A stretch of DNA of 64,000 nt, from contig CM072526.1 in the NCBI GenBank assembly GCA_036898135.1, forward strand, positions 4,855,555 through 4,919,554, given 5' to 3'. The notes beneath the pieces were generated by a model, which made no database searches, was not told the DNA's origin, and saw nothing but the letters and a program-made list of their open reading frames with translations. This DNA is from Oncomelania hupensis (taxonomy: Eukaryota > Mollusca > Gastropoda > Littorinimorpha > Pomatiopsidae). The position numbers were made by a program, and so were the translations under genes. This document shows positions 53,771 to 63,398 of this stretch, one piece after another. Position 1 is the first letter of the stretch. Each line of letters opens with the position of its first letter.

Positions 53771-54198
53771 TGTGCGTGTAGATTCCGCTGGACTTAAACC
53801 ATTAACCATGTCATGTAATGTGTGTGGATATTGCTTTCTTTCTCACTCATGATCAGATGCGTGTGAACCAAAAACGAATTATTTATTTTGCTTTTGAGTC
53901 TCACTTGTGACGACCGGCACTTTAGAATATGTCTTATTATCCGTTGATGATAACGCGTTTACGACCACTCAGTTACGTGTCTAAAATTTCTGTGCTAGGT
54001 GTCAAAACGTAAGTCTTGCATTATATAATACATGCTAGACTAGCATCGTCGATGAGTATTTTTAGTTGTTTTGTTATTCCTTTCTTTTTTTTACTCTACC
54101 AGTATATAACTCACTTTTCCAACACAATTATAAATGTGTACATTATAGTCCAGAATGCCTTGCCCGCATCCTTTCCCAAAAGGGGCATCACGATATTA
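53771..54198. other. no gene seen
   Basis: Noncoding sequence with one degenerate dispersed-repeat end at 53785-53822. Confidence 0.4.
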
Positions 54199-54370
54199 CA
54201 GTATTCCTCTTTTAACGTCACTACCGTTTAAGGTCACAACGCGGATAAGATCAATCAGGTTGTTGGTCCCAGCCAAACACATTCTTTGTACCATTTAGAA
54301 TTCCTCGCTTAGCGTCACCTCGCATAAGGGAAAACCTCGGATAACGTCAACCCCATTTTGGTTCCCAAAT
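54199..54370 (+). mobile_element. pogo/Tigger-like end
   Basis: CAGTATTCCTCTTTTAACGT after a TA, followed by repeated TTTAAGGTCAC, GCTTAGCGTCAC, TCGCATAAGG and CGGATAACGTCAAC motifs. Multiple 'TAACGTC' subterminal motifs with a CAGTA start are the style of pogo/Tigger element ends. No transposase or opposite end was found, so it is a relic. Confidence 0.4.
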
Positions 54371-55006
54371 GGAGGAGACTACTGCTTAAGAGAAATTGAT
54401 GTCACAGATGACATCATTTATGAGGTCACTTCCTGTTTTGAGATGATGTCATATATTCCTTATGATGTCATTTCCTGTTCACATAGGGTGGGACGCTGTG
54501 CTGGTAAGTCTGTCACGTGCGTGCGCATCAATGTGTGTGTGTGTGTGTGTGTGTGTGAGTGTGTGTAGGTGTGTGTAGGTGCACGTGTATTGATGTCAAA
54601 GTGGTAGCTCGACCTTGTTTGTTTTAGTCATAAATGGGGTCTTTTGCTCGGACCCCACTTTTTTCCAGGGCCCCATTTTTTTCAAAGTGCGCGGGAGTGC
54701 TCTTTTAGTGCATGGCAGTGCAGTTATAGTGCATGAGGGTGTTTTAAGTACAAGGGAGTGCTCTATCCGGGACGGAGAAAATCCAGTCCCTTTTCGGAAA
54801 TTTTGAAGAAAGTTCGACCTATTTCGTCGCCAAAAGGAGACGAACTAGGTCAACTTCTTAGAGAAGGGTTCGGGTAAGGGTTAGTTGCAGATCTATCGCT
54901 AGCCCTTGCCCTAACCCTTTTCTCTACAAAAATGCTCTTTTTCCGTCACAAAATCACTTTCCGATTCCTACATTCTAAAGAAACCCTGGTTTTGATTGTA
55001 TACAAG

Positions 55007-55037
<31 letters not shown>

Positions 55038-55043
55038 ATGGGT
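54371..55043. other. no gene seen; GT tracts and two adjacent hairpins
   Basis: (GT)n at 54533-54560 and 55006-55037. Two short inverted repeats follow each other at 54813-54852 (GACCTATTTCGTC / GACGAACTAGGTC) and 54859-54927 (AGAGAAGGGTTCGGG / CCCTAACCCTTTTCTCT). GATGATGTCAT and TGATGTCATTTCCTGTT repeats near 54400-54480. Nothing coding. Confidence 0.45.
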
Positions 55044-55565
55044 CAGGGGCGTCGCACACGGGGGGACAGGGGGGGGCACCTGCCCCCCCCCCCAATAATT
55101 TGGCAAAAAAAAAAAAAAAGAAAGAGAGAGAGAAAGAAGAAAAGAAGAAGAAGAAGAAGATTTCAAACGATAGAGGAAGGCAGGAAGAATCAATAATTAA
55201 AAAAATCACCATATTTTTAAACCGTAGTGTAAAGGGCTAACGTACGAAATAATATTACAATAATCTATTAGCATGTGCCTGTGTTTCACAACAAAATATT
55301 TCGTGGCGCTAACGCAATCACCGGGCAGCAGAGCTGGCTTTCGCTGTTTGAAAGAAGTGTCATTTCATCACGCAAAGAGCAAAATTAACAAAACAATGGA
55401 ATCGTCTGTTTTCCAGGTTTGTTGATATCAATTATTTACTTTAGTCTGTAAAATGAGTAAGGCAAGGGTGAATGTGCAAGTGTCAATAAATAGTTGAGGT
55501 GCGCGATATTTTTTAATTTAGATTTAGTTTGTTGATAGGCCTACACGTGCACGTGCTTTGATCGC

Positions 55566-56675
55566 AAAAGGGGAAAAAAAGGACCCGCAGCGTCGATCTT
55601 TGAAGAAATCAAGAATATCCTCAAGAGCATGGGGGTGCCACTGGCCAAATTAAGGGGGCAATGTTATGATGGTTGTTCCACGATGAGCGGTGCAAAGTCT
55701 GGTGTGGCTACCGTGATTAAAGCGGAAGAGCCGCGTGCTCTGTATACTCACTGTTATGGCCACGCCACGAATCTGGCGTGTGCAAGTAGCATAAAAAATG
55801 TGAAGCTGGTTAGAGATGTTCATGACAATGTCCAGGAAATCACCAAGTTAGTGAAGAATTCGCCGAAGCGAGATACACATTTACAGCGCATGAAAAACGA
55901 TCTGGACGACGAAGATAAACGGAAAGATGTTCCTGGGATCAGAATGCTTTGTCCAGTCAGGTGGACGGTGAGAGGAAAAGCACTCTACAGCATCATTAGA
56001 AACTACTCTTTGCTTCAAGGTCTTTGGGACTACTCAAGACAGTGAAATGAAGGCCAGGGTCAGAGGAGTTAGCGCCCACATGGAACAATTTTCATTCTTC
56101 TTTGGCCTATCTCTTGGGGAGGCTCTTCTACGGCATAGTGACAACTTGGCAGCAGCTTTGCAGCATCATGAAATGTCAGCCTCCCAAGCCCAGGAGATTG
56201 CCAAGATGACCAGGGAGACTTTGTGCAGCATCAGAAGTGATGAGGCATTTCACCTTTTTTGGGAGAAAACCTGCCGCCAAGCAAAAGTCTCACAGGTGAA
56301 CGATCCATGTTTACCAAGACAACAAAGAAAACCGGCAAGGTTAGAGGAAGGATGCAGTGCTCCAGAATTCCCAAGCACTGTTGAAGACCACTACCGGGAA
56401 ATTTATTTTGAGGCCCTGGACAGTCTTACAATGTGCCTGACTGATCGCTTTGATCAACAGGATTTTGAAACTTACTCCAAATGTGAACAGCTCCTTTTGA
56501 ATGCAGTGAACGGCCAGGACTATGACAAGCAGCTACAAGATGTCTGCGACTTCTATGGGCAAGACCTTGACCAGTCAAGGCTCTCAGTTCAGCTTCAGAT
56601 TCTTGCACAAGAAATGTCTGGTGGAAACAAGAAATTGTCAGCCGTTGTTCAGCATTTCAAGTCACTGTCTGTCTC
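55566..56675 (+). pseudogene. hAT transposase, N-terminal and middle parts
   Basis: The frame contains IFEEIKNILKSMGVP, the first catalytic Asp region QCYDGCSTMSGAKSG (Asp at 55668-55670), HCYGHATNLACASSI, and CPVRWTVRGKAL (the RW block at 55959-55964). A frameshift near 56043 moves to the frame starting 56047 (MKARVRGVSAHM, then a helical region with CEQLLLNA and LQILAQEMSG). Coding stops at 56675 where the LTR element is inserted. The BED zinc finger and first segment of the usual protein are missing. Host genes of the ZMYM/hAT-derived type share this fold, but the flanking terminal repeats favour a transposon. Confidence 0.85.
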
Positions 56676-57310
56676 TGTTACGTTGAAACGAACGAAAGTG
56701 TGTCTAAAGCGCGCACGATAGATCTAATCGTTTCGTTTTGCAAAGTATTCAATAATGGAGTTTATTTACCTTTGATTTGAGTTTGCATTGTTGTTAGGAG
56801 AGGCTTTGTATAACGTTGATGATTTGCGTTAGTCGATATTGTTGGAGAATTTTCGGGATCTGCATGTTTATTACTGTCGATAGAAATTTCCCGATGGATA
56901 TCGAAGGTCGTGAATGTTCCCGGAAGTAGAGGAAATGTGTATGACGTAAGCCAGTGATGACGATCTTTAGTTCGATTGGTGGCAGTGCGTCATTTCTACC
57001 GTGTACCAAATTGTTCGAGAAGAGAGAGAGGTTATTTAATCGTGTGCCGAGTTGCTGTTGAGAGTAAAGTTGTTGATAGTGATTTGGAGAGTTGCTGTGA
57101 AAGTTGTTGAGTTGAGTTGAGAATTGTATACAGTTGTTGATGTGTGCTGAGTAAAAGTGGAAAACTTCATACGTCGACTTTGTGACTTGTATGCTGTTTG
57201 GACGGGCTGCGTGGATAAACGAATCTGAGTTACACAATTATCAGGAATTCAAGCATCGGGGCTGAATCAGATACTGATAGAAAAACACCAACATCAAACT
57301 GAGTGTAACA
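56676..57310 (+). repeat. 5' LTR, copy 2
   Basis: 635 bp. TTATTTAATCG near 57030 is the TATA-like position. The polyadenylation hexamer is AGTAAA (57150-57155), whereas the 3' LTR has AATAAA. It differs from its partner mainly by a 7-bp and a 4-bp indel. Confidence 0.95.
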
Positions 57311-57840
57311 TTTTGGGGGTCAAGCCGCGATTCACGCCATAGCCAAGGGTTCAACTGCTACAACAAGCGAGTCAACGTTACGAGAGGCAGTCATCGAGGG
57401 TAGCCGCCAACAAGTTGCGTCGAGAGGGGCCAACATACTGGGACTACATCCGATAGATTCGGGTTGACTGCAAGGGCGTGTAGTCGCTGAAGAGTTGCTT
57501 CGTGAGTGAACAACAGATCGGGACTACGTGGCTGCCGTAAGACTACGTCGAGGGACAGTCTCGGAGCTACATCGCCAGTATTAGAGAGAGCGACGAGTGG
57601 ACGTCGCGTCTACTTCAGCACAGGAGCGTGTACATCAACACCAGCGTGGTGCAGCGTCGCATACGACGAGGACAGCGGGGCCTGCGTCAGCGAAAGCGAC
57701 TAGTGGCAAGCATCAACGCCACTGCAGAAAGCGTGCTGTTCTAGAACAGTCTAGAAGGGTGCAGCACAGTCAAGAACTCTCTAGAAAAAGAACTTTCCAG
57801 AAAAGAACTTTCCAGAATAGAACTTTCCAGAAGCATCAAG
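57311..57840 (+). promoter_or_regulatory. primer-binding region and leader, copy 2
   Basis: TTTTGGGGGTCAAGCCGCGA takes the place of the primer site of copy 1 and differs from it in several bases, so the primer may differ or be damaged. The leader is otherwise collinear with copy 1 and ends in three TTTCCAGAA-type repeats before the ATG. Confidence 0.55.
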
Positions 57841-59697
57841 ATGGCTGACTTCTGGCAGAAAGGGATTCAACTGAATCTAAAAGGGAAACAGTTGAAGGAG
57901 TACGTCAAATCCCAGGAGAGATTACAAGAAAGAGAAGAACAACGTCAGCGTGAAGAAAGAGAATTAGAAGAGCAGCGTCGTCGAGAAGAAAGAGAAGACC
58001 GGCGTCATGAAAGAGAAGAGCAGCGGCAAGAAAAAGAAGAGCAACGCAAGCGTGAAGAAAGAGAAGCTGAGCGTCAGTTCCAGCTAGAAATGGCGCGTAT
58101 CCAACAACAGCAGCATGCGCCACAAGTTATCAGTGACAACAAAGCTCCAAAATTGCCAGCGTTTGTCGACGGGAAGGACCAGATCGACAGTTATCTGGCG
58201 AGATTCGAAAGGTTCGCCGAAAGCTCCAACTGGCAACCTCGAGACTGGGCGATTCGACTAAGTGCACTTCTGACAGGGCAAGCGCTCGAAGTTTACACCA
58301 GACTGTCGAACGATGACGCCAAAAACTACGACGTCTTGAAAGAGGCCCTGTTGCAGTGCTACAACTTTACAGAGAAGGGCTACCGTAAACGCTTCCGTGA
58401 ATGCCGGCCTAAGTCAGACGAGACGCCAAAGCAGTTTGTGGAGCGACTGTCGTCATATCTACACAAGTGGGTGGAATTATCAGGCAAAGGGAAGACTTAC
58501 GAGAGTCTCCATGATCTGATTGTAAGGGAGCAATTACTCAACGCCTGCCCTAAGGACCTCGCGATCCACTTGGAAATACAAAAGTTGGAGACGCTAAAAG
58601 ACGTTGCTGAAGCTGCTGAAAGATATCTCATCGCTCATGGGAAGACCCTGGGGCCACCCAGCGCGACGAAACATTTTCAGAAGACTGGAAACCATGTGAA
58701 CCAGATCCAGGGAAGCCAGACGAGCCAGAGACAGACAGACTCCACGCCTCCTCCCAGGGAAGGGCATTTAAGAGGCTGTTTCACCTGCAACGCTACAGAC
58801 CACAGAGCGGCTAACTGTCCTCAAAACAAAAGTAGCGGACAGCGGGGCAGTACGGACAATGCAGCGGTGGGCAACCGACAGAGACGTTTCTCCAATCAAC
58901 GGCAAAACAGTAGATCTGACCATCAAGTGTGCGGCGGCAGCGTCATTCTTCCGAGTGAGACCAAGCGCACAGCTACTCCTGCCGACGTGCAAGAGTGCAT
59001 GACCGATGGCCAACTTCTCCTTGCCAACGGAAAATCCATCCCCGTCGTCGCCAGCGCAGCTGTGACCGTCCAGAACATGCCAGTTTCGAAGGGACGCGTC
59101 GGAAATCATGAAGTGACTGTTTTAAGAGACTCTGGCTGCAGTGGGGTCATCGTCAGAGAAGACCTAATCGCTAAAGAACAATTCACTGGCGATTCTAAAT
59201 GGACACTCATGGCCGACAGCAAATGTGTGAGAGCGCCAGTTGCGAAGATTCATGTCAACACCCCTTTCTACGTAGGCGAAGTCGAAGCGGTTTGCCTGAA
59301 GAAGCCGCTATACGATTTGATGATCGGGAATATCGACGGCGCGAGGCGACCCGACGACCCCGATCCAGAGTGGAGTCCTGCCTCAACTCAACACGTCGAA
59401 GTTGTGGAGGAGGATCCATTGCCGTTTCCCGATGGAGACCTTACAGAGCTGCTACGGGACAATGTGGTTACTCCGGCTCAGCCCTGCCGACCAGAGATCG
59501 TCGGTGCTGTTACTACCAGGGCCCAGGCCAAGAGAGACAAGAGGTCTACGCCACTGAAGGTCGCCGACAACTCTAAAGCTGCCATCGTGGACAGAGATAA
59601 GCTGATCCAGCTCCAGGAAGCTGATAGTACTTTGAACAAGTACAGGAACCGCCAAGACCACGTGACCAAAGGCAGTGGTACGGTCTATTTGAGGTGA
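57841..59697 (+). CDS. gag-protease polyprotein, copy 2
   Basis: A 618-codon frame: a charged coiled coil (residues 20-90), the Gag capsid region (LPAFVDGKDQIDSYLARFER at about 105, GYRKRFRECRP), a zinc knuckle CFTCNATDHRAANC (starts 58777, residue 313), and the protease DSG (59128-59136, residues 430-432). It then runs into the linker and ends at a TGA produced by a one-base deletion near 59690 relative to copy 1. The coiled coil differs from copy 1 by in-frame length changes of the EEQR-type repeat, while capsid and protease are nearly identical. Confidence 0.9.
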   Translation: MADFWQKGIQLNLKGKQLKEYVKSQERLQEREEQRQREERELEEQRRREEREDRRHEREEQRQEKEEQRKREEREAERQFQLEMARIQQQQHAPQVISDNKAPKLPAFVDGKDQIDSYLARFERFAESSNWQPRDWAIRLSALLTGQALEVYTRLSNDDAKNYDVLKEALLQCYNFTEKGYRKRFRECRPKSDETPKQFVERLSSYLHKWVELSGKGKTYESLHDLIVREQLLNACPKDLAIHLEIQKLETLKDVAEAAERYLIAHGKTLGPPSATKHFQKTGNHVNQIQGSQTSQRQTDSTPPPREGHLRGCFTCNATDHRAANCPQNKSSGQRGSTDNAAVGNRQRRFSNQRQNSRSDHQVCGGSVILPSETKRTATPADVQECMTDGQLLLANGKSIPVVASAAVTVQNMPVSKGRVGNHEVTVLRDSGCSGVIVREDLIAKEQFTGDSKWTLMADSKCVRAPVAKIHVNTPFYVGEVEAVCLKKPLYDLMIGNIDGARRPDDPDPEWSPASTQHVEVVEEDPLPFPDGDLTELLRDNVVTPAQPCRPEIVGAVTTRAQAKRDKRSTPLKVADNSKAAIVDRDKLIQLQEADSTLNKYRNRQDHVTKGSGTVYLR

Positions 59698-60288
59698 AGG
59701 CCAAGATCCTGTATCGAATCTTCCAGCACCCGAGGGTCAACGGAGGGAAACCACTACGTCAAATATTGGTACCGTTACCCCTAAGGTGCCAGGTGATGGA
59801 AGTAGCGCATGACTCAATCATGGGAGGTCACCTAGGTATCAAGAAGACGTCAGACAGAATCCAGGCGGTGTTCTACTGGCCAGGACTTCATGCGGACGTC
59901 AGCCGATTCTGCCGATCATGCGACATTTGCCAGAAGACCATACCTCGAGGAAGGGTCCCGAAAGTGCCTATGCAGAGGATGCCTCTGATCGACCGACCTT
60001 TCAAGAGGGTGGCCTTAGACTTAATCGGCGAAATAAGACCTCCGAGTGAAGAAGGTCATCGATGGGTACTGACTTTAGTGGACTATGCGACTCGGTACCC
60101 AGAAGCAGTGCCACTGAAGAAGATTGACACTGAAACTGTGGCAGAGGCACTGGTGGACATGTTCAGTAGACGTGGAGTGCCTGAAGAAATTCTGACAGAC
60201 CTCGGGACGCAGTTCGTCTCTGACTGCATGAAGGAGGTCAACAGACTGCTGAGCATCCGGCATTTGACTACGACACCCTACCATCCCA
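59694..60288 (+). CDS. integrase zinc-binding and catalytic core, copy 2
   Basis: Continues the polyprotein in another frame: HHCC region (VAHDSIMGGHLG...CRSCDICQK), then the core with catalytic Asp in LDLIGE (60018-60020) and Asp in LTDLGTQF (60198-60200). A one-base insertion near 60287 shifts the frame; the catalytic Glu (60307-60309, LVEKF) is in the next frame, about 35 residues after the second Asp, matching DD35E. Integrase inserts the cDNA into host DNA. Confidence 0.85.
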
Positions 60289-61326
60289 ATGTGCAACGGG
60301 CTCGTCGAAAAGTTCAATGCTACGCTGAAGTCCACCCTGAAGAAACTGTGCAGCGAGCAGCCCAGACAATGGCATCGCTATATCAACGCCTTACTTTTCG
60401 CCTACAGAGAAGTGCCGCAGGAGTCCACCGGCTTTTCTCCGTTCGAGCTGCTGTACGGAAGAACCATCCGAGGGCCGATGCACATCCTAAAAGAACTGTG
60501 GACGAAAGAAGTAGACACCCCAGAGGTGAAGAACAGCTACCAGTACGTGTTTGAGCTACGGGAGAAGCTGGAGCAGACTCTCGAGATAGCCAGAGAAAAC
60601 CTGAAGAAGTCCCAGGACTGTGAAAAGCACTACTATGATCGTAGGGCTGTGAACAGGAAGTTCAAACCTGGCAACAAAGTGCTGGTGCTGCTACCTACCG
60701 ACCACAATAAGTTGCTGATGCAGTGGAAAGGCCCGTACGAAGTGGAGACAGTGGTGGGGATCAACGACTACAAGGTGAAGGTCGGCCAGCATTCCAAGAT
60801 ATACCACGCCAACCTCCTTAAGCTGTACGTGGAAAGGCCATCAGAGACTGTGCACGCAGCCACAGCAGCTGAGATCGACAACAGCTTTGACAGCGAGGAA
60901 CTGTTGGAACTTGGAGACTTCCACAGCAAAGAAGGCATCGATGATGTTAAGCTAGGACCAAGCTTGACGGAAGGTCAAAAGTTGGAGCTCAGGGACCTTA
61001 TGGGCGAGTTTCCCCATAACTTCAATGATGTCCCAGGCTCTACGACTTTGGTCGAACATGAAGTCCACACCCAGACCTGGAAGGAGCATCTGCAGACCTT
61101 GAGGGAGCTGTTCCACCGTCCCGCAGAAGCCAACCTGACCGTGAGACCCAGCGAATGCATTCTGGGAGCTGACAACGTCGACTGCGTCGGACATCCGACG
61201 GAAGAAGGAGACAACGGAGGATGCACTGATTCCAGGAAAGCCCACGAGATCACCGTCTTTGACCCTGGGCCGATGACAACTGCAACGGACGAGGGCGTCG
61301 TTTCCTTGCGGTTGGAAAAACATTGA
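60289..61326 (+). CDS. integrase C-terminus with GPY/F module, plus rearranged RT vestiges, copy 2
   Basis: A 345-codon frame. Residues 1-90: the end of the integrase core with the catalytic Glu at residue 7 and FSPFELLYGR. Residues 120-190: a GPY/F module (MQWKGPYEVETV, YHANLLKLYVERP). Residues 215-262: the RT-proximal leader (LTEGQKLELRDLMGEF, VPGSTTLVEHEVHT). Residues 264-305: an RT block that normally lies after the catalytic core (WKEHLQTL, NLTVRPSECILGA, GHPTEEG). Residues 320-335: ITVFDPGPMTT-like block that normally lies before the core. No YxDD, no RNase H. It ends with a TGA at 61324-61326. Confidence 0.85.
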   Translation: MCNGLVEKFNATLKSTLKKLCSEQPRQWHRYINALLFAYREVPQESTGFSPFELLYGRTIRGPMHILKELWTKEVDTPEVKNSYQYVFELREKLEQTLEIARENLKKSQDCEKHYYDRRAVNRKFKPGNKVLVLLPTDHNKLLMQWKGPYEVETVVGINDYKVKVGQHSKIYHANLLKLYVERPSETVHAATAAEIDNSFDSEELLELGDFHSKEGIDDVKLGPSLTEGQKLELRDLMGEFPHNFNDVPGSTTLVEHEVHTQTWKEHLQTLRELFHRPAEANLTVRPSECILGADNVDCVGHPTEEGDNGGCTDSRKAHEITVFDPGPMTTATDEGVVSLRLEKH

Positions 61327-61588
61327 CCGTGTAGATAAACTGTGAACATTGACAGTACCCAGAAAGAGTTGCAGATGAGAAACATTGACTCGGTGTGAAT
61401 GAACTGTGAACATTGACAATATCCAGACAGATTTGAAGATGAAAACCATTGACTCTGTGTGAATGAACTGAGAACGTTGATAGTGTTCAGACAGTCTGAA
61501 ATAAGTCTTAATTCTGTACTTTGTTTGTGCATTACGTTTCAACGTTGTTGAAAGAAATTAAGTAAATTTCTTCTTGAGTGGGGGGTTA
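61327..61588 (+). promoter_or_regulatory. 3' UTR repeats and polypurine tract, copy 2
   Basis: The same three imperfect AACATTGAC-containing units as in copy 1, then GAGTGGGGGGTTA (61576-61588) just before the LTR. Conservation of this segment between two diverged LTR subfamilies suggests it matters, for example for packaging or termination. Confidence 0.7.
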
Positions 61589-62214
61589 TGTTACGTTGAA
61601 ACGAACGAAAGTGTGTCTAAAGCGCGCACGATATCGTTTCGTTTTGCAAAGTATTCAATAATGGAGTTTATTTACCTTTGATTTGAGTTTGCATTGTTGT
61701 TAGGAGAGGCTTTGTATAACGTTGATGATTTGCGTTAGTCGATATTGTTGGAGAATTTTCGGGATCTGCATGTTTATTACTGTCGATAGAAATTTCCCGA
61801 TGGATATCGAAGGTCGTGAATGTTCCCGGAAGTAGAGGAAATGTGTATGACGTAAGCCAGTGATGACGATCTTTAGTTCGATTGGTGGCAGTGCGTCATT
61901 TCTACCGTGTACCAAATTGTTCGAGAAGAGAGAGGTTATTTAATCGTGTGCCGAGTTGCTGTTGAGAGTAAAGTTGTTGATAGTGATTTGGAGAGTTGCT
62001 GTGAAAGTTGTTGAGTTGAGTTGAGAATTGTATACAGTTGTTGATGTGTGCTGAATAAAAGTGGAAAACTTCATACGTCGACTTTGTGACTTGTATGCTG
62101 TTTGGACGGGCTGCGTGGATAAACGAATCTGAGTTACACAATTATCAGGAATTCAAGCATCGGGGCTGAATCAGATACTGATAGAAAAACACCAACATCA
62201 AACTGAGTGTAACA
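61589..62214 (+). repeat. 3' LTR, copy 2
   Basis: 626 bp, nearly identical to 56676-57310, with an intact AATAAA at 62054-62059. Confidence 0.95.
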
Positions 62215-62553
62215 GTTTCAAAGCTAGCTCTCATGTCTGAGGTTGGGCTTTTACTGAAGCTCATTTTGGTCATGCCTGCCCCCAATGCCGTGAGCGAAAG
62301 AACTTTCAGTGCCATGAGGAGGGTCAAGAACTATCTCAGGTCAAGCTCAACAGAAGAGCGTCTGAACCACTTGATGCTGCTCCACGTCCACAAACAAAGG
62401 ACGGATTCCTTGGATTTGGTTAAGCTTGCCAATACTTTTGCATCTTCTCAGCACCGCAGAGAAGTGTTTGGAACTTTCAGCGTCCTGGACAACTGCAAGC
62501 TGGGTGTGATCACCAAGACAAAAGGCACTCAGACAGACAGTATTTTGCTTTAG
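62215..62553 (+). pseudogene. hAT transposase C-terminal dimerisation domain
   Basis: Resumes the transposase after the LTR element: LLLKLILVMPAPNAVSERTF, SAMRRVKNYLRSS, ERLNHLMLLHVHK, the hAT C-terminal (hATC) dimerisation region, ending with a stop at 62551-62553. Together with 55566-56675 it forms the remaining transposase gene. It is separated from its promoter-proximal part by 5.5 kb and is non-functional as it stands. Confidence 0.9.
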
Positions 62554-62968
62554 AAAAACTGCGAGTAATATACGCCCTAGTAAAACAAATTGATCAATTG
62601 ACTGATTTTCTGAAACTGGTAGTGGAAGTGTTTGGTCATTATATGTATGCAATATGCAAAACGAGTTGTGATTTATAGAGAAGACACAATTTCAACCTAG
62701 ATGATCTTGCGGCAGGTAATTAATGTTCGTGTTTCCTGGTTTTAATCATTATCACATATCGCTAATCATGTATTTGTAGTTTCTGGAAATGAATCTTGTA
62801 TTTTCAGTAAAGAAGAACATACATAATTAAATGTTTTTACTCTCAGTCTTTCAGTTGGATGAAGGTACGAGGATATATTACAGGGTGCGTCCCGCTTGTC
62901 AGCCCCCCCCCCACCTCCCCGTCGACAGGGTTGCCCCCCCCAATATTTTGGACCGTGCGACGCCCCTG
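62554..62968. other. hAT 3' noncoding and right end
   Basis: AT-rich 3' sequence of the hAT element, then C-runs (62905-62945) and the right terminal inverted repeat. Confidence 0.7.
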
Positions 62969-63018
62969 TGGGTGTGTGTGTGTGTGTGTGGTGTGTGTGT
63001 GTGTGTGTGTGTGTGTGA
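62969..63018. repeat. (GT)n microsatellite
   Basis: A GT tract adjoining the right end of the hAT element. The left end also abuts a GT tract (55006-55037), so the transposon inserted into one GT microsatellite. Confidence 0.9.
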
Positions 63019-63076
63019 CAGCACGCGATGGAACTCTGCGCCCGTTAGAGTCCAGCTCTTGTTTTTTCAGCGCCTT

Positions 63077-63320
63077 TATTAAGTGACAGATCAATAAACT
63101 AACCCAGGAGTCATCGTCATTATAACCGGAGATGCATGTTAAGATCAAATTGACTTGATGACTGATTAAATTTCGCACCTTCACCCACTTGTGTTTAAAT
63201 TGCATGGATTGCACTTATTAAGTGACAGATCAACAAACTAACCCATGAGTCATCGTCATTATACCCGGACATGCAGGTTAAGATCAACTTTGACTTGATG
63301 ACTGATTAAATTTCGCACCA
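63077..63320. repeat. 139-bp tandem duplication
   Basis: TATTAAGTGACAGATCAA starts at 63077 and at 63216. The units share ACCCA-GAGTCATCGTCATTA, ATGCA-GTTAAGATCAA and TTGATGACTGATTAAATTTC with few differences. Copy 1 has about 35 bp after CGCACC that are absent from copy 2. The noncoding unit lies just upstream of the THAP exon. Confidence 0.85.
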
Positions 63321-63398
63321 AAGAGCGTATTATAGAAAGAGGAGGAACTTGGAACAGAACCGCGAGACGGAAGATACGAGTTACGCTCCCTTGTCGAC

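Larger units (their letters stand above)
56676..62214 (+). mobile_element. LTR retrotransposon copy 2 (Gmr1-like order, RT-deficient)
   Basis: A 5539-bp element with TGTTACG...GTGTAACA ends, inserted in the hAT transposase in the same orientation. The flanks are GTCTC (56671-56675) and GTTTC (62215-62219), a 5-bp duplication with one mismatch. It has the same gene order and the same rearranged RT vestiges as copy 1, but its LTRs belong to a different subfamily (extra GCGTTAGTCGATATTGTTGG near 56825 and other changes). This copy has fewer internal breaks: one-base indels near 59690 and 60287 are the main lesions. Confidence 0.95.
55044..62968 (+). mobile_element. hAT transposon, split by LTR retrotransposon copy 2
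   Basis: The left end starts CAGGGGCGTCGCACACGG (55044) and the right end finishes CCGTGCGACGCCCCTG (62968), a terminal inverted repeat of about 15 bp with the CAGGG start usual for hAT. G/C runs lie just inside both ends. It sits in a GT microsatellite, so an 8-bp target duplication cannot be read. Without the LTR element it is about 2.4 kb and contains a transposase without an N-terminal part, so it was probably internally deleted before the LTR insertion. Confidence 0.85.

Noticed and set aside
60952..61542. Antisense frames of 185-196 codons
   Set aside because: Shadows of the plus-strand element coding region. Their partial conservation in copy 1 follows from the conserved sense sequence.
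44387..62214. Endogenous retrovirus
   Set aside because: No envelope-like frame follows the RT remnants, and the 3' part is only a short repeat-bearing UTR before the polypurine tract.
55566..62553. Host ZMYM1-like gene
   Set aside because: The protein resembles hAT-derived host genes, but it is flanked by hAT terminal inverted repeats, is frameshifted and lacks the zinc fingers, so a transposon is the better call.
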